NCBI RefSeq assembly: GCF_016545825.1
Contig: NC_052613.1
Location: 42,328,112 to 42,392,111 of the forward strand
DNA: 64,000 nt
Direction: 5' to 3'
Origin: Eucalyptus grandis
Taxonomy: Eukaryota; Streptophyta; Magnoliopsida; Myrtales; Myrtaceae
A model generated the notes under the pieces. It searched no databases. It saw nothing but the letters and a program-made list of their open reading frames with translations, and had not been told where the DNA came from. The translations under genes and the position numbers were made by a program. Shown piece after piece: positions 47,201 to 57,116 of the stretch (position 1 is its first letter; the number at the start of each line of letters is the position of its first letter).

Positions 47201-48809
47201 ACCTAAAGACCCTTTCAATTGGAGATTGTCGGTTTTCAAGCCATTGTCCTGATTCAATTAAAGGATTGCATTCACTCACAGAGCTTAGTCTAGGTGGACC
47301 GTCAATCACGAGTCTACCAGCTCAACTTGGAGCTCTGAAGATGCTTACAAGGTTGGAAATCCGGAACTGTGAATCACTTGAAAGCTTACCAGAATCGATT
47401 GGAAACTTGTGGAATCTCACCACCATGATCCTTTACAAGGTGAACATCACAGAGCTTCCACAGTCGATAGGAAAATTGGAAAATGTCATGGTCATGAGGC
47501 TTAACGAATGCAAACGTCTACGCAAGCTTCCGCCATCCATGGGCAATTTGAGATCGTTGTACCACCTGATTATGGAGGGTACCGCAGTAACAGAATTACC
47601 AGAAACCTTCGGGATGCTCTCAAAATTAGTAACATTGAGAATGGGCAAAAAACCGAGTTCTGTGGTTATCCCTGAGGGCAACACAGAAACAGAGAATCAA
47701 GATTTGATTACAGAGGAAATTCCTGGATCGATTCTTCCATCTTCATTATCGAATCTCTCTTGGCTAGAAGAACTGAATGCCCGTGCTTGGTACATGCAAG
47801 GAAAAGTTCCTGATGATTTTGAGAAGTTAGTATCGCTAGAAACTCTAAATCTAGGATACGATAACTTTACGAGCCTTACCACGAGCCTCAAGGGACTTTC
47901 CGTCCTTAAGAAACTTCTGCTACCGCACTGCAAGGAGCTCAAGTCTCTTCCGCCCCTTCCATCGAGTTTGCTAGAGGTTAATATCGCTGGCTGTGTGGCA
48001 ATAGAGACAATCTCTGACCTGTCTGAATTGGAGAACTTGGAGGAACTGAACATGGCGAATTGTGAGAAAGTGGTGGATCTTCCAGGACTCCAGTGCTTGA
48101 AATCCTTGAGAAGGCTATACCTGACTGGATGCCGCATGTGTTCCTCAGTAGTTAAGACAAGAATTTCGAAGGTTCTCTCTCTCTCTCTCTCAAAAGATGC
48201 TTCTACACTGATCAAGTCCGAAAACTCTGGAAAATATAAATTTTATGCATCAATGGACATGTTTATATAGCGTTGCTATGGTTTGACATTTTGCAGGTTT
48301 CTTTGAGGAATTTAAGCGTTCTCAGTATGCCAGGGAGTGAAATTCCAGATTGGCTAAACGAAGAGGAAGTGAGCTACACGGCACGCAAAAACTGCATGCT
48401 CAAGGCTGTTCTCATAGGCGTAGTCGTTTCCATCACCAGTGACTTCCCAGAATCTTTGAGAGATCATATTCCCACACTTGTGGATTTTGAGGCAAAGATA
48501 CTCAAAATGAACACGCCTATCTTCAACACCACATTGCCCTTGAATGGGATACCGAAATTAGATGAAGATCAGGTTCATTTGTGCAGGTTCTTGGTTTTTC
48601 ACCCGCTGGTTTCCAAGTTGAAAGAAGGGTACAAAGTTCAGGTGGCAAAGCGGAACCCACCATTCATTCCCGGAATGCAGCTGAAGAAATGTGGGGTACG
48701 TCTGATTTTCGAGAGAGACGATGAATTTGATGGAGATGAGCAGCAACTGGATGATGGCTATCAGTCTTTATCCGAAAAGCTTGCCCGGTTTTTCAACCGT
48801 CTGCAGTAA
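37735..48809 (+). CDS. TNL-B: TIR-NB-ARC-LRR resistance gene with one frameshift
   Basis: Five exons (37735-38219, 44621-45725, 45934-46347, 46556-48171, 48297-48809) with phases 2,0,0,0 give TIR, NB-ARC, LRR_3 linker, LRR array and C-JID domain. Without its single lesion it would be 1377 residues, normal for the class. One A is missing from a run at 46640-46644 (five A here, six in TNL-A), so the frame meets TAG at 46646-46648 and the literal product is 698 residues: complete TIR and NB-ARC, one LRR, no C-JID. All key motifs through MHD are intact. This is either a fresh truncation or a homopolymer sequencing error. Intron 1 is 6.4 kb with transposons and antisense viral sequence. Confidence 0.85.
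38296..39217. mobile_element. PIF/Harbinger-like non-autonomous element with GC core
   Basis: Flanked by TAA on both sides (38293-38295 and 39218-39220), with a single TAA at the matching place in TNL-A (4560-4562). Ends are GGGCGCGTTTGGT and the complement of GGGCCTGCATGGT, fitting PIF/Harbinger MITEs. The inner part is a pyrimidine tract, a GC block starting GGCCGGTCGCCCGGCC and ending GGCCGGCGACCGGCC, nearly inverted, then a purine tract. Long open frames on both strands inside the block are composition artefacts. Confidence 0.78.
39533..40299. mobile_element. AT-rich PIF/Harbinger-like MITE nested in an older repeat
   Basis: TTA duplicated at 39530-39532 and 40300-40302; a single TTA at 4905-4907 in TNL-A. 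Ends GGGTACGTTTG and CAAACGCACACCC are inverted. It landed inside the older inverted-repeat element whose intact relative is 4816-5146. No coding capacity. Confidence 0.75.
40645..40935 (+). repeat. TNL-B 5'-flank repeat, intronic copy
   Basis: Counterpart of 5288-5580: a same-strand repeat of the TNL upstream region inside intron 1. Confidence 0.65.
41424..41433 (-). promoter_or_regulatory. Viral promoter TATA box (antisense integrant, copy B)
   Basis: Minus strand CTATATAAGG in the same context as 8445-8453, with the upstream CATGTACAAATTATTGG-type block at about 41510-41545. It points against TNL transcription. Confidence 0.5.
42150..42586 (-). pseudogene. Remnant of viral downstream ORF (antisense)
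   Basis: Two minus-strand pieces resemble residues of the downstream ORF at 32001-33050: a PWPF motif, a YKPQL motif and a YREVSRITEDTMP motif in the same order as in the plus-strand virus. Frames are broken between pieces. Confidence 0.55.
43369..43914 (-). pseudogene. Viral RT end and RNase H start (antisense, copy B)
   Basis: 181 codons stay open on the minus strand: the YVDD active site (43885-43896), the connection QQFLGIVNYL, and the RNase H start where the catalytic aspartate is kept but its alanine/serine neighbours have changed. This is the longest surviving frame of the antisense integrants. The matching frame in copy A (10442-10800) is more broken. Confidence 0.82.
44110..44400 (+). 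repeat. Degenerate GTTGGTAA repeats, remnant in copy B
   Basis: Matches 13090-13390 of copy A. The larger first part of the array is absent here. Confidence 0.5.
44621..45725 (+). CDS. TNL-B exon 2: NB-ARC domain
   Basis: Acceptor GATTGCAG, donor TCG|GTACGG, open throughout. P-loop GFGGVGKTT (residues about 218-226), kinase-2 LLILDDIDD, RNBS-B GSRIIITTR, GNLPLALE and MHDQLRDMGRQIV. The second P-loop residue is F where most TNLs have M or V. The domain binds and hydrolyses ATP and switches the receptor on. Confidence 0.92.
45934..46347 (+). CDS. TNL-B exon 3: NB-ARC to LRR linker (LRR_3)
   Basis: 138 codons, GTRNIKGIVLDY to LAVLDLTYSKIESLW, flanked by CACAG and AAG|GTGCGT. No lesion. Intron 3 after it is 208 bases. 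Confidence 0.9.
46556..48171 (+). CDS. TNL-B exon 4: leucine-rich repeats, frameshifted
   Basis: 1616 bases, one short of a whole number of codons. The first 30 codons are in frame, then TAG (46646-46648) after the shortened A run. In the next frame the LRR array is open to the donor AAG|GTTCTC. Repeats follow the LPxSIGxLxxLxxLxLxxC pattern, with about 18-20 units including irregular ones around the SSVVIPEGNTETEN insert. Confidence 0.87.
48297..48809 (+). CDS. TNL-B exon 5: C-JID domain
   Basis: Acceptor TTTGCAG; 171 codons to TAA at 48807-48809. Begins VSLRNLSVLSMPGSEIPDW and carries the beta-rich post-LRR domain. Undamaged, but out of reach of translation if the exon 4 frameshift is real. 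Confidence 0.88.
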   Translation, partial: VSLRNLSVLSMPGSEIPDWLNEEEVSYTARKNCMLKAVLIGVVVSITSDFPESLRDHIPTLVDFEAKILKMNTPIFNTTLPLNGIPKLDEDQVHLCRFLVFHPLVSKLKEGYKVQVAKRNPPFIPGMQLKKCGVRLIFERDDEFDGDEQQLDDGYQSLSEKLARFFNRLQ

Positions 48810-49942
48810 CCAGTTCACTATTGTTTGTTAGATATATATTTAGATCAGAAATCCAGAAGATTATGAATAATCTATATATATATATGTGTGTGTATATATC
48901 TAAAATGTTTAGAGTTAGCCTCTGGAAAATGGAAACGGAAGACGGTGCCAAAGATTGAAGAGAAGGGAACGAGCTTGCTCCTGTCAATTGAAATTTCACT
49001 TCTGGAAATGTAATCTGAAAGTACCAGAAGAGCATCGCTCTCTCCTGTTCTTTCATTCTGAAGGCTTTTCAATTTACCCTGAGAGCCTCCATTTTTATGT
49101 CCACTTTGCTTCAATTGCAAGGTTTGAGCGGATCTTTCTGAGGCGGCTGTATTGCTCAAAGAAAGAACCCGGGGAAAGAAAAATTCAAAACTTGGGCGTA
49201 GTTTCTTGATCAAACATGTGATGAGAAGAAGATGAACTAAATATTGAATGACGTTTCATGATTGACCATATTTGGTGAATGAAGTTAAGGGTAAGCATGA
49301 TAATTATTTCTCTGTCTTTTAATCTTTCTATTTGCAGCAAATATATTTTAAATGAAAATCCGTTTGATAAGATAATTTCATTTTTTTATTTTTAAGATAA
49401 ATTTTAGCTCATATATAAATTTGGAACATAAATGAGAATAAAAATATTCTACTTCTATTTTTGGAATATAAATTAAAAAATTTCTTATTACTCACTTTCG
49501 TCACTTGTTGACCGGCTGCCCTCTCACAGTTGTTGCTTTTCGTCGCTAGCCATCCACTGTGGTTGGCCGCCCTCCCGTCATCCCTAACTGTTGCTAGCTT
49601 TCAATTCAGTTGATTAATGATGTTTTATCTTAGGAGAGAGTCGAGTACAACGGATGGAAAAAGAGTTTGGGTAAGAGATATTTAAGAAGCCTATTAGATG
49701 AATTTTTTTATCGAGGACAGAAATTTAACGTGATCAAATGCATATCTCTACTAAGAATTTCATCTAGTAAACAGAACTATAACTAGAAATTATTCTCAGA
49801 AACGAAACCGTTATAATTCACGCCTAATCTTCCCTTGTCCACTTATTTAGTAGTGGATAATCCATTCAACTTCCTGTCCCATGGCATCCTCCGTGTCGCT
49901 GCTCAAAACGGATGCGGTCAACCCCATCACCGCCTTACCTCC

Positions 49943-51833
49943 ATGGCAGCACGAGCCGCAATTTCGTCAGCACGCATAAGCAACACGACAAGCATCGCTC
50001 CCCTGCTGCGCTCCCCGCTCGCGCCCCCTTCGGCTCTCTCCTTCCCCCGGCGTCCGGCCCGAGGGCCGCGGCTCTGCACGGCTCGCCGCCCCGAGTCCTC
50101 CCTCCATGACCCGGCCGGCGAGCCGGCGGAGGACCTGGACGACGACGACGGGTTCTTCGGAGGCGACGGCGGGCCGATGACGGAGGACGAGAGCGACGGC
50201 GAAGAGGACGCGGAGAGCAGCGTCGATTTGCTCCTCAGGTTCTTTCAGAGCATGTTCAGGAAGGTGGCCCGGCGAGCCAAGAAGGGCTCTCGCTCCGTTC
50301 TGCCCGACGCGATACCGCCGCAGCTGGTAAATTCTCTTTCTCAATCTGCTTTGGCTTTCGGTGCTTATGCAGGGTCGGGAGGAGGCGAAACTGAGAATTG
50401 TTCATGTCCTGTTTGATCTAATTCCTCTTGAAAGAGCATTTCGCGGCCTGTGTGGTCTAGGCTCGTCGTTTATTTTTTAGCTTAAGCCAGTACCGTAGAA
50501 TGTCTTCGTACGCGTTTACTTTACTAGTCAAGTCGTGATGGTAATGTCGAATAGAGAAAATGTTGAATTTGTTAATCCTATGTCGCGAGTCTAACCGAAG
50601 TTGCAGCGTAAGTAACTATTATCCGCTCATCATGACATTGCCTTGCCCTTAAATAAGAAGTTTGTCCTTTGGATTGTAACATGCAAGATTGTAAACCCTT
50701 AAATGTTAGTTTACACTATACCGGAACTGTAAACATCAAAATTTTCATCCTAATCAACCTGACTTCATCAAGAGATTTAGGCACCTGAGAAATCAACTCG
50801 CTGGCCTTATCATGCCGTGAAATAATAATGGAAACTGCACGATTTGATTGGCATAAAGAAATTATTTATGAAATGGTTGAATCGGGGAATTCAGATAACT
50901 ACAGTAGCTTCAGTGGTGAAATAGGCAGTCTGCAGATTAACCAAAAAGAATCAGATAGGAGACAGTTTTTCTTTGTTCCACTGTTTGAAAAAGGGCCTGT
51001 CCTTGGAGCAAGTTACCGATGATCTGCTTCAAATTGTTTTCCCCCATATATTATCTTCAGCATCGTTTATTTGATCAAGCTGATGGCTTTCATCCATTTA
51101 GTAACTGAAGTGGTGTACTCATGTTACTATTACTGTTTGAACAGCATGCAGCTTGTGCTTACCCTTTTTTGACTGTCACTGACGGTAGTTCTCGAATGCT
51201 TCCCTGGATGGAAACTGCAGGTTTCCTTTGCGGTTGATGGGATTCTACTACTAGCGTCACTTTCCATTTTGAAGGCACTTCTTGAGGTACTTCAGGAACT
51301 TTTTATCAACAAATATGAATGACTTTGTGGATTCAAGAGGTTCACCTCAAGTCTGGTGACCGTATGTCACTAAAAATGTATTAAGACTGATGACTGTCTA
51401 TATTATGTATGTCATCCACTCCACATTTCTTCCATTTGTGCCCTTATAAGAGCATTAATCTCCAATGGCATTTCTAGAGCGATAGGCTCTTTGTTTGTTT
51501 GAAAGTTAGATAATGAGGAAAAATGTGGAGGGCATTTTCAGAGTAAGAGTTGATCATTGAGTAGCTGCAACTTCATCTCACTGTGCCACAGCGTAGTAAA
51601 TGGAATTGGCTATAACTAGATCAACTTTTTAGAAGGAACAGCCTTTGGCTTTGACCCTCGACTGCTGATGTTAGTGTTGGTGGTGGTTTCAGGTGGCTTG
51701 CACTCTTGGTGGCTCTGTATTTGTGGTGATCCTCCTCCTGCGGGTGATCTGGGCGGCTATCTCATATTTCCAATCTAATGGGGGTGGCTTGAACCAAGGT
51801 GGGAATACCTTTGGTGGGGCACGACCTATATGA
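49943..51833 (+). CDS. SHW1: SHORT HYPOCOTYL IN WHITE LIGHT 1-like protein
   Basis: Three exons, 49943-50326, 51221-51286 and 51693-51833, all in phase 0 with GT-AG sites, give 196 residues. The start is the first ATG in the open frame (context CCATGG). The N-terminus is basic and serine/proline-rich, like a plastid transit peptide. It is followed by an acidic stretch (DLDDDDGFFGGDGG), SSVDLLLRFFQSMFRKVARRAKK, then two hydrophobic segments (VDGILLLASLSILKALLEV and SVFVVILLLRVIWAAISYF) and a glycine-rich tail. I recognise it from recall as SHW1, a regulator of seedling light responses in Arabidopsis; that name needs a database check. The 5' part is duplicated at 19139-19522. Confidence 0.75.
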
Positions 51834-52870
51834 CAGACAACTTCATTTTGGGCTGATGCATTTCTCTATGACTACTTCAGAATTCTCCTTACTTCAACCT
51901 TGCTTATGTCTATAAGTTGAACCACTATGTCTGTACTCCGAAAATTTAGGTTCTCAGTTAGTTATCTGTCGGCTGTGAATACGAGTACTGCTATACTTAT
52001 AATACTTGAGAATTGTTTATTAGAGATTGTACTAATATCCATCATCCATTATATTGCAAATACATCCAGTGTTCCATTTGTATTGTTTAAGGTAATACCA
52101 TACCCTATACCATTTAACATAAACCATCCCCATGGACATAGAGTTTACATTGCTTCCACTGTAAAATCCACTTCCACATCCTATAATGGAAATATACTCA
52201 GCAACATGCATAAAAATGACTTGATGAGGCAAAATTGTTCAGTTCGTTCATTTTTGGTTGTGTCCTTGGTTAAAATTGGTCATAATTAAAAATTAAGATG
52301 AAAAGGCCTAACAGCTTTGAAGCTCATTTTCTTGATTTGGATCAGTCAACTTTTCCCTGATTTTCGGTTTACGACGACAATAATCGAGCCTTTCCCTCTT
52401 GTATTTTACTGTTATCTCATATTATAATGTTCTAATGAATTTCTGAGTAGCTATATGAATGCAAACGGCTAATGCATGACTGCATGTCATAGATTGCTTG
52501 AATGGCTTGGTAATGTGAGGCTGAGGCATAAAATTTGATGAGTGGAGCTATTATCCGCATCTTAGTTGCTGCTTTTCTCACTCTTCCCGGGGAAATGCAA
52601 GTAAAATGTCCGTGACTCTCTGCAAGCATGAGCACAAGTACGGTTTTTGGAAATCACGAGTTCTTATGAGATGAAAATCTTACTTTTAGTAAACCTCTTG
52701 ATCTGTTTTCTGCCATGATCCAATTGTAAATCCTTCCTGTTTCTCATTATAGGTTACAACAAAGGAAAACAAAAAGGAAAACGAGTTCATCGTGTGATGG
52801 ACTGAGACATATAACTAATCTACTTAATGTTCTGACTTCTGAGAATTAGTGCAAATTAACATAAAACCAA

Positions 52871-52905
<35 letters not shown>

Positions 52906-52987
52906 GGTGGGACCTCATTTCAAACACTGAATATTCATTCTCTATAATGCTTTACTTGCTGAAAGAAGAAAGATGGAAAGCAAATCC
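51834..52987. other. Convergent intergenic region
   Basis: SHW1 and the LRR gene end towards each other here. AT-rich, with an (AC)n microsatellite at about 52872-52901. No further gene is seen; short frames near 51927-52289 have no recognisable motifs. Confidence 0.6.
52872..52901. repeat. AC microsatellite
   Basis: About 15 uninterrupted AC units, followed by ATATAGG. Probably just after the 3' end of the LRR gene on the minus strand. Confidence 0.95.
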
Positions 52988-54922
52988 TCAACGCTTACAG
53001 GGATTAAGGGGCTTCCCGCACAATCCTGTGTTCCCAGAGAACGAGCTCCCGGGGAAGTTTGCCAGAGGTTTACCAGCAGGAATTTGCCCCACCAAAAGAT
53101 TATTCGACAAGTTCAAGTCTCTTAATTTACTCAACTTCAAAAATCCTTCTGGTATGCTGCCAGTGAACCGGTTCCTTTGCAGCTTCAGTACCTCTAGTGA
53201 GCTTAAATTTGCTAAAGCATCCGGCAGATTAAATCCCAAGTTGTTTTTACTCAAATCCAAGCTTTTTAAGGATGAACACATTTTGATTGTTGTCGGTAGT
53301 CTCCCCGAGAGAAAGTTGCATGATAAATTTAGAGATTGGACTCCACACTCTGCTCCAATTCCTATCTGTTCAATTCCTTCAGTAAATCTATTATCAGAAA
53401 GATCAATGTAAGTCAGCGGACCTTGTGGAAACCTCTGCTCCATTTTGAACACCTGACCTACGTTGCCTGTTAGCTTGTTTGAGTGGAGATCAAGGACACC
53501 CAAAGCATTCAACTTAGTAATTGATTCTGGAACATCTGCAACTAGCGAATTTCTGGAGAGATTCAACAAGTAGAGCTGAGTTAGTGTTCCAAGCCAAGAT
53601 GGCAAATTTCCTGTCAGGTGATTGCCTGATAAATCCAGCTCCTGTATTGGACTAGGCATTATCTTCAAGGACTCTGGAATTTCTCCTTGAATTCCACATC
53701 CAGCCATATAAATTTGGGAAAGAGACGGCAATCGCAATAACCACTGGGGGATGGAGGAGAAATTAAATTGGTTAAAAGAAAGATTGATTATTTGAAGATT
53801 GAAGAGGGAAGACATCTCCTGAGGCAATGGTCCTCGGATCATATTGTTTGAAATGCTTAGAATCAAGAGCTGGGATAACTTACCCATTGACTCGGGTATT
53901 ATGCCAGATAGGTGGTTGTCATCAAGATATAACTCTGTTAGAGCAGAGAGAGCTCCCAGACTTGAAGGAATACTTCCCTTCAATCTGTTATGTGCGAGAG
54001 AAACTCTCTGGAGAGAGATCAGATTGGCAAAATTGGGTGAGATTTCGCCAGTTAGCTGGTTATTGTGGAGTCTTAGGAAACTGAGAGAAGGCATTTGGTC
54101 TAACCTTGAGGGGCTCAGGATTTCTCCCTCGAGATTGTTTGTGTCCAAGTACAAGACTGAAATGGCAGTTAAGTTAGTAATGGAAAGTGGGATTCTCCCT
54201 CCTAAGAAATTGTTTGAAAGATCGAGCTCTTTCATATTGTGCAACTGACCAATTTTTTCTGGGATGGCGCCAATAAAAGAATTGTTGTGGAGATCCAGAT
54301 GAACCAGCCCTGTCAGGTTTGTAAAAGAATCGGGTACCGTACCAGAAAATTGATTTGAGTACATAATTATAGCATTCAGATTTCTGAGATTTCCTAGGCT
54401 CGGAGGGAGTGACCCAGATAGCTTATTCTCATACAACAAAAGTTCTTCGAGCTGCCAGAGCTTACCAATGCTTTCTGGTAACGTACCGCTTATTTGGTTG
54501 CCATACAGGTAGACCTTTCGCAACTTTTGGAGGCAGAAACCGATGGAAGGCGGGATTGTTCCAGCGAGATTCATGAGTCCACCAAGATCAATGACTTCAA
54601 GAGAGCTCAAGAGTGTTATGGAAGGAGACAACCAGCCTCTGATCTCAGATTGGTAGACATAGTCGCTTGTGGAAATAAATCCAGGGAGACGGATTTCTGT
54701 GACTCTGCCTGTTGCATTATCGCATGAGATGCCTTCCCACTCGCAACATTTGAGGCCGACCCATTTCTCTAGCCTTCCAGAAGTATCGAGGCGAATGCCC
54801 GCTTTAAAACCAGTCAGTCCTTTCAGGTCTTGGGGAGTACACATTCCATGTACATTTGCTGCTCCAAGTGAAGCAGCATACACGGTGAGCACTATGAGCA
54901 AACTCAGGAGCTGATACTGCAT
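52988..54922 (-). CDS. Secreted leucine-rich-repeat protein (receptor-like, no kinase)
   Basis: A single-exon, intact 644-residue protein. Residues 1-21 are a signal peptide (hydrophobic LLSLLIVLTVYAASLG). The LRRNT cap has the usual cysteine pairs (CTPQDL, CCEWEGISCD). About 20 plant extracellular LRRs follow with the LxGxIP pattern, then a C-terminal cap ending NTGLCGKPLNPC. No transmembrane helix or kinase follows, so it is predicted to be apoplastic or wall-bound. Overall plan resembles Arabidopsis At5g23400-type LRR proteins and DRT100/PGIP relatives. Partner and role are unknown; a co-receptor or inhibitor function is only a guess. The ATG is the first in the frame, and a minus-strand TATA box lies 390 bases upstream. 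Confidence 0.88.
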   Translation of the reverse strand: MQYQLLSLLIVLTVYAASLGAANVHGMCTPQDLKGLTGFKAGIRLDTSGRLEKWVGLKCCEWEGISCDNATGRVTEIRLPGFISTSDYVYQSEIRGWLSPSITLLSSLEVIDLGGLMNLAGTIPPSIGFCLQKLRKVYLYGNQISGTLPESIGKLWQLEELLLYENKLSGSLPPSLGNLRNLNAIIMYSNQFSGTVPDSFTNLTGLVHLDLHNNSFIGAIPEKIGQLHNMKELDLSNNFLGGRIPLSITNLTAISVLYLDTNNLEGEILSPSRLDQMPSLSFLRLHNNQLTGEISPNFANLISLQRVSLAHNRLKGSIPSSLGALSALTELYLDDNHLSGIIPESMGKLSQLLILSISNNMIRGPLPQEMSSLFNLQIINLSFNQFNFSSIPQWLLRLPSLSQIYMAGCGIQGEIPESLKIMPSPIQELDLSGNHLTGNLPSWLGTLTQLYLLNLSRNSLVADVPESITKLNALGVLDLHSNKLTGNVGQVFKMEQRFPQGPLTYIDLSDNRFTEGIEQIGIGAECGVQSLNLSCNFLSGRLPTTIKMCSSLKSLDLSKNNLGFNLPDALANLSSLEVLKLQRNRFTGSIPEGFLKLSKLRDLNLSNNLLVGQIPAGKPLANFPGSSFSGNTGLCGKPLNPCKR

Positions 54923-55313
54923 TTTTGAGTCCTAATTGAGGGTATCTCCTCGGGTCGAAGTCTCTGATCAGGGAAGGAGACACTGAATTTAGCTTCCGTT
55001 ATGGAACCTGCTAAAATTTAGGCAAAGAAAGCGACTAAAGCTCTACAGTCCCGAGCTTCTGCTTTTCTCGTTTCCCACTTTTCTTTTGTCTTCCTTTTGC
55101 TTTACAGTGTTTTGTGCTGAAAACAGGCTTTGTGTCTTGATGAAAGCGTACTGTCAGAGATTTTCTTATTTGATTGTTCTGGGGGATGCCTGAGATCTCT
55201 TCCTCCGATATTTCGAAATCATTAAACTAGTCACGCCTTCTCTTTTGACATGTCCTAAAGATCCAGAACATCTTACCCAAGATCCTGCATAAACCAATGC
55301 GAGGACCAAAATC

Positions 55314-55324
55314 CTTATTTATAG
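55314..55324 (-). promoter_or_regulatory. Candidate TATA box of the LRR gene
   Basis: Minus strand reads TATAAATAAGG, about 395 bases before the ATG at 54922. No other good TATA candidate is seen in between. Confidence 0.4.
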
Positions 55325-55975
55325 ATACCCCTCTTGGAAAGGAGAAGTACTTGTGCAGATCTAGGAACGAAGTTTTAGATCATGGCGGGATCTATCAATT
55401 TGAAGGTTTTAATTAACCGATTTCACGGTGGAAAGGATCTATGCAACTATTTCCCTCTAAAAAGGTCTAGAATATTGGGCAAGCAATAGGCGTAACCGAG
55501 GTAGTGTTGCGAGACCCCCTGCCATGTCTACAGGTCTTCATCATAATGTAATCCTTTACTTCATTTGTTATGTTAGAGAAAGACCTCTGACCGAAAAAAA
55601 ACAATGTTAGAGCAAGACCAGGATGGTACGCTTGAGACCCGAGAGCATTTTTACGGCGGAATAATTCGGAAACTTCCGGGTTCCCTATAGAGGAGGTGAC
55701 TCTTTTTTCTTTTCTGTTTTTTCTATTGGTTAGCATCATCTTTATAACCCAACTATGAAAAATTTGGACGGGCTAAGCTGGCCATACAAAGACACTCGAG
55801 AGGAATAATGTCTTTGTCAGAATCATGTGCCTCTTTCTGTCAAAAACATAGCTTTGCATATGTTGCGGGAGAGGAAATCATGTTTGTCTCGTGCTGATAA
55901 AAAAACATCGTGCAGGCTGGCAATTTGTGCTGGGGTTCTCTACAGAACTTCGAGCATCATCCATGCGCACTCTTA

Positions 55976-57113
55976 GGCTCCGTTTGTCTCAGCGGAAAAT
56001 ATCACGTTTCCGGAAAACATTTTCCTGGAAGTCATTTTCCTCGAAAATGACTTTTTTTCCTGTTCGTCAAAATCTAAAATTTGAGCGGAAAGTATTTTCC
56101 ACCGTTCGTTAGCTCATTTAATTGTTTAGAAAAAAATTATCAAAAATTAAATTTTAATATTTTTAATTGACCACAAAATTTATTTTATTTATTTATATTT
56201 TTTTAAATGATTTTTTAATTATTTATATTTTTAAAAATCGAAATATTATTTATTATTTATTATTTATTTTTCTTTTCTTCCTCCTTCCTTCTTCCTCCTC
56301 CTTCCCTCCGCCACCTCCTTCCTGCCCGATGATGGCCGGTTGCCCATGGCCGACCAAGACTCGGTGGCCAAATCCGACGAGCTCGAGGCTCGGCGATCTC
56401 ACTCGAGCTCATTGGATCTAGCGGCGACAGCTCGAGCTCGCCGGATCCGTGAGCCGCGAGCTCCGTCGCCAGATCCGGCGAGCCGTGAGCTCCGCCGCCA
56501 GATCCGGTGAGCTCGAGGCTCGGCCGATCTCACCCGAGCTCGCCGGATTTGGTGACAGAGCTCGAGCTCGCCTGGATCGAGAGCCCGAACTCTACCGCTA
56601 GATCCAGAGCCGCGAGCTCCGCCGCGCCGCGAGCTCCGACGAGTTCACGGCTCGCCACCACACGATGAGCGGCCTAGACGGCGGGCTCCCCGCAAGCCTC
56701 CGGCGCCGCCGCGGTGCTCCCTCTTGAGCTAGATCCTCTGAGCGGCTTCGAGCCGCCGGGGGAGCAGCGCGGCGGCGCGACGCGCGCCCGGCGGAGCGGG
56801 CGGGCGGAGCGGCCGGGGGAGGGCGGAGGCTGATCCTGGAGAAGGACAAGGACGTCGTTGAAGCCGGCTTCGCAGCAGGGAGAGCAAGAGAGAGAGAGAG
56901 AGAGAACGCGAAGGAAGAGAGCTCGTGCGAGAGGCGAGAGGCATGGAAAATGATTTCCTCTTTTCAAAAGAGGAAATCATTTTCCAAGATGTCAAGAAGG
57001 AATTTTCCGTTGACCGAAAATGTTTTCCTTGACCGTGATTTTCCGTCCACCGAACACCGGAAATTTCAGAAAATATTTTCTTTGGAAGTTATTTTCCGCG
57101 AACGAACGGAGCC
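55976..57113. mobile_element. PIF/Harbinger-like non-autonomous element with GC core
   Basis: Ends GGCTCCGTTTGT and ACGAACGGAGCC are inverted with one mismatch; flanks TTA (55973-55975) and TTG (57114-57116) suggest a 3-bp duplication with one change. Subterminal blocks GGAAAATGATTTCC/GGAAAACATTTTCC repeat on both sides. The centre (about 56325-56870) is rich in GAGCTCG and GCCGGATC words and has a GA run (56887-56906). Open frames inside are compositional. Confidence 0.72.
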
Positions 57114-57116
57114 TTG

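Larger units (their letters stand above)
24521..51020. repeat. Tandem segmental duplication, copy B
   Basis: This is the second copy of the tract at 1-20160. It is longer because of later insertions: an 8.2-kb hAT element (25869-34051), a 1.0-kb hAT-like element (34881-35906) and two PIF/Harbinger-like elements (38296-39217 and 39533-40299). It is shorter at two sites in TNL intron 1. The real left edge may lie somewhat before 24521. At the right end SHW1 continues intact past 51020, so this copy sits at the original SHW1 junction. Confidence 0.93.

Noticed and set aside
53827..54248. Plus-strand frames opposite the LRR gene
   Set aside because: Antisense shadows of regular leucine-rich repeats.
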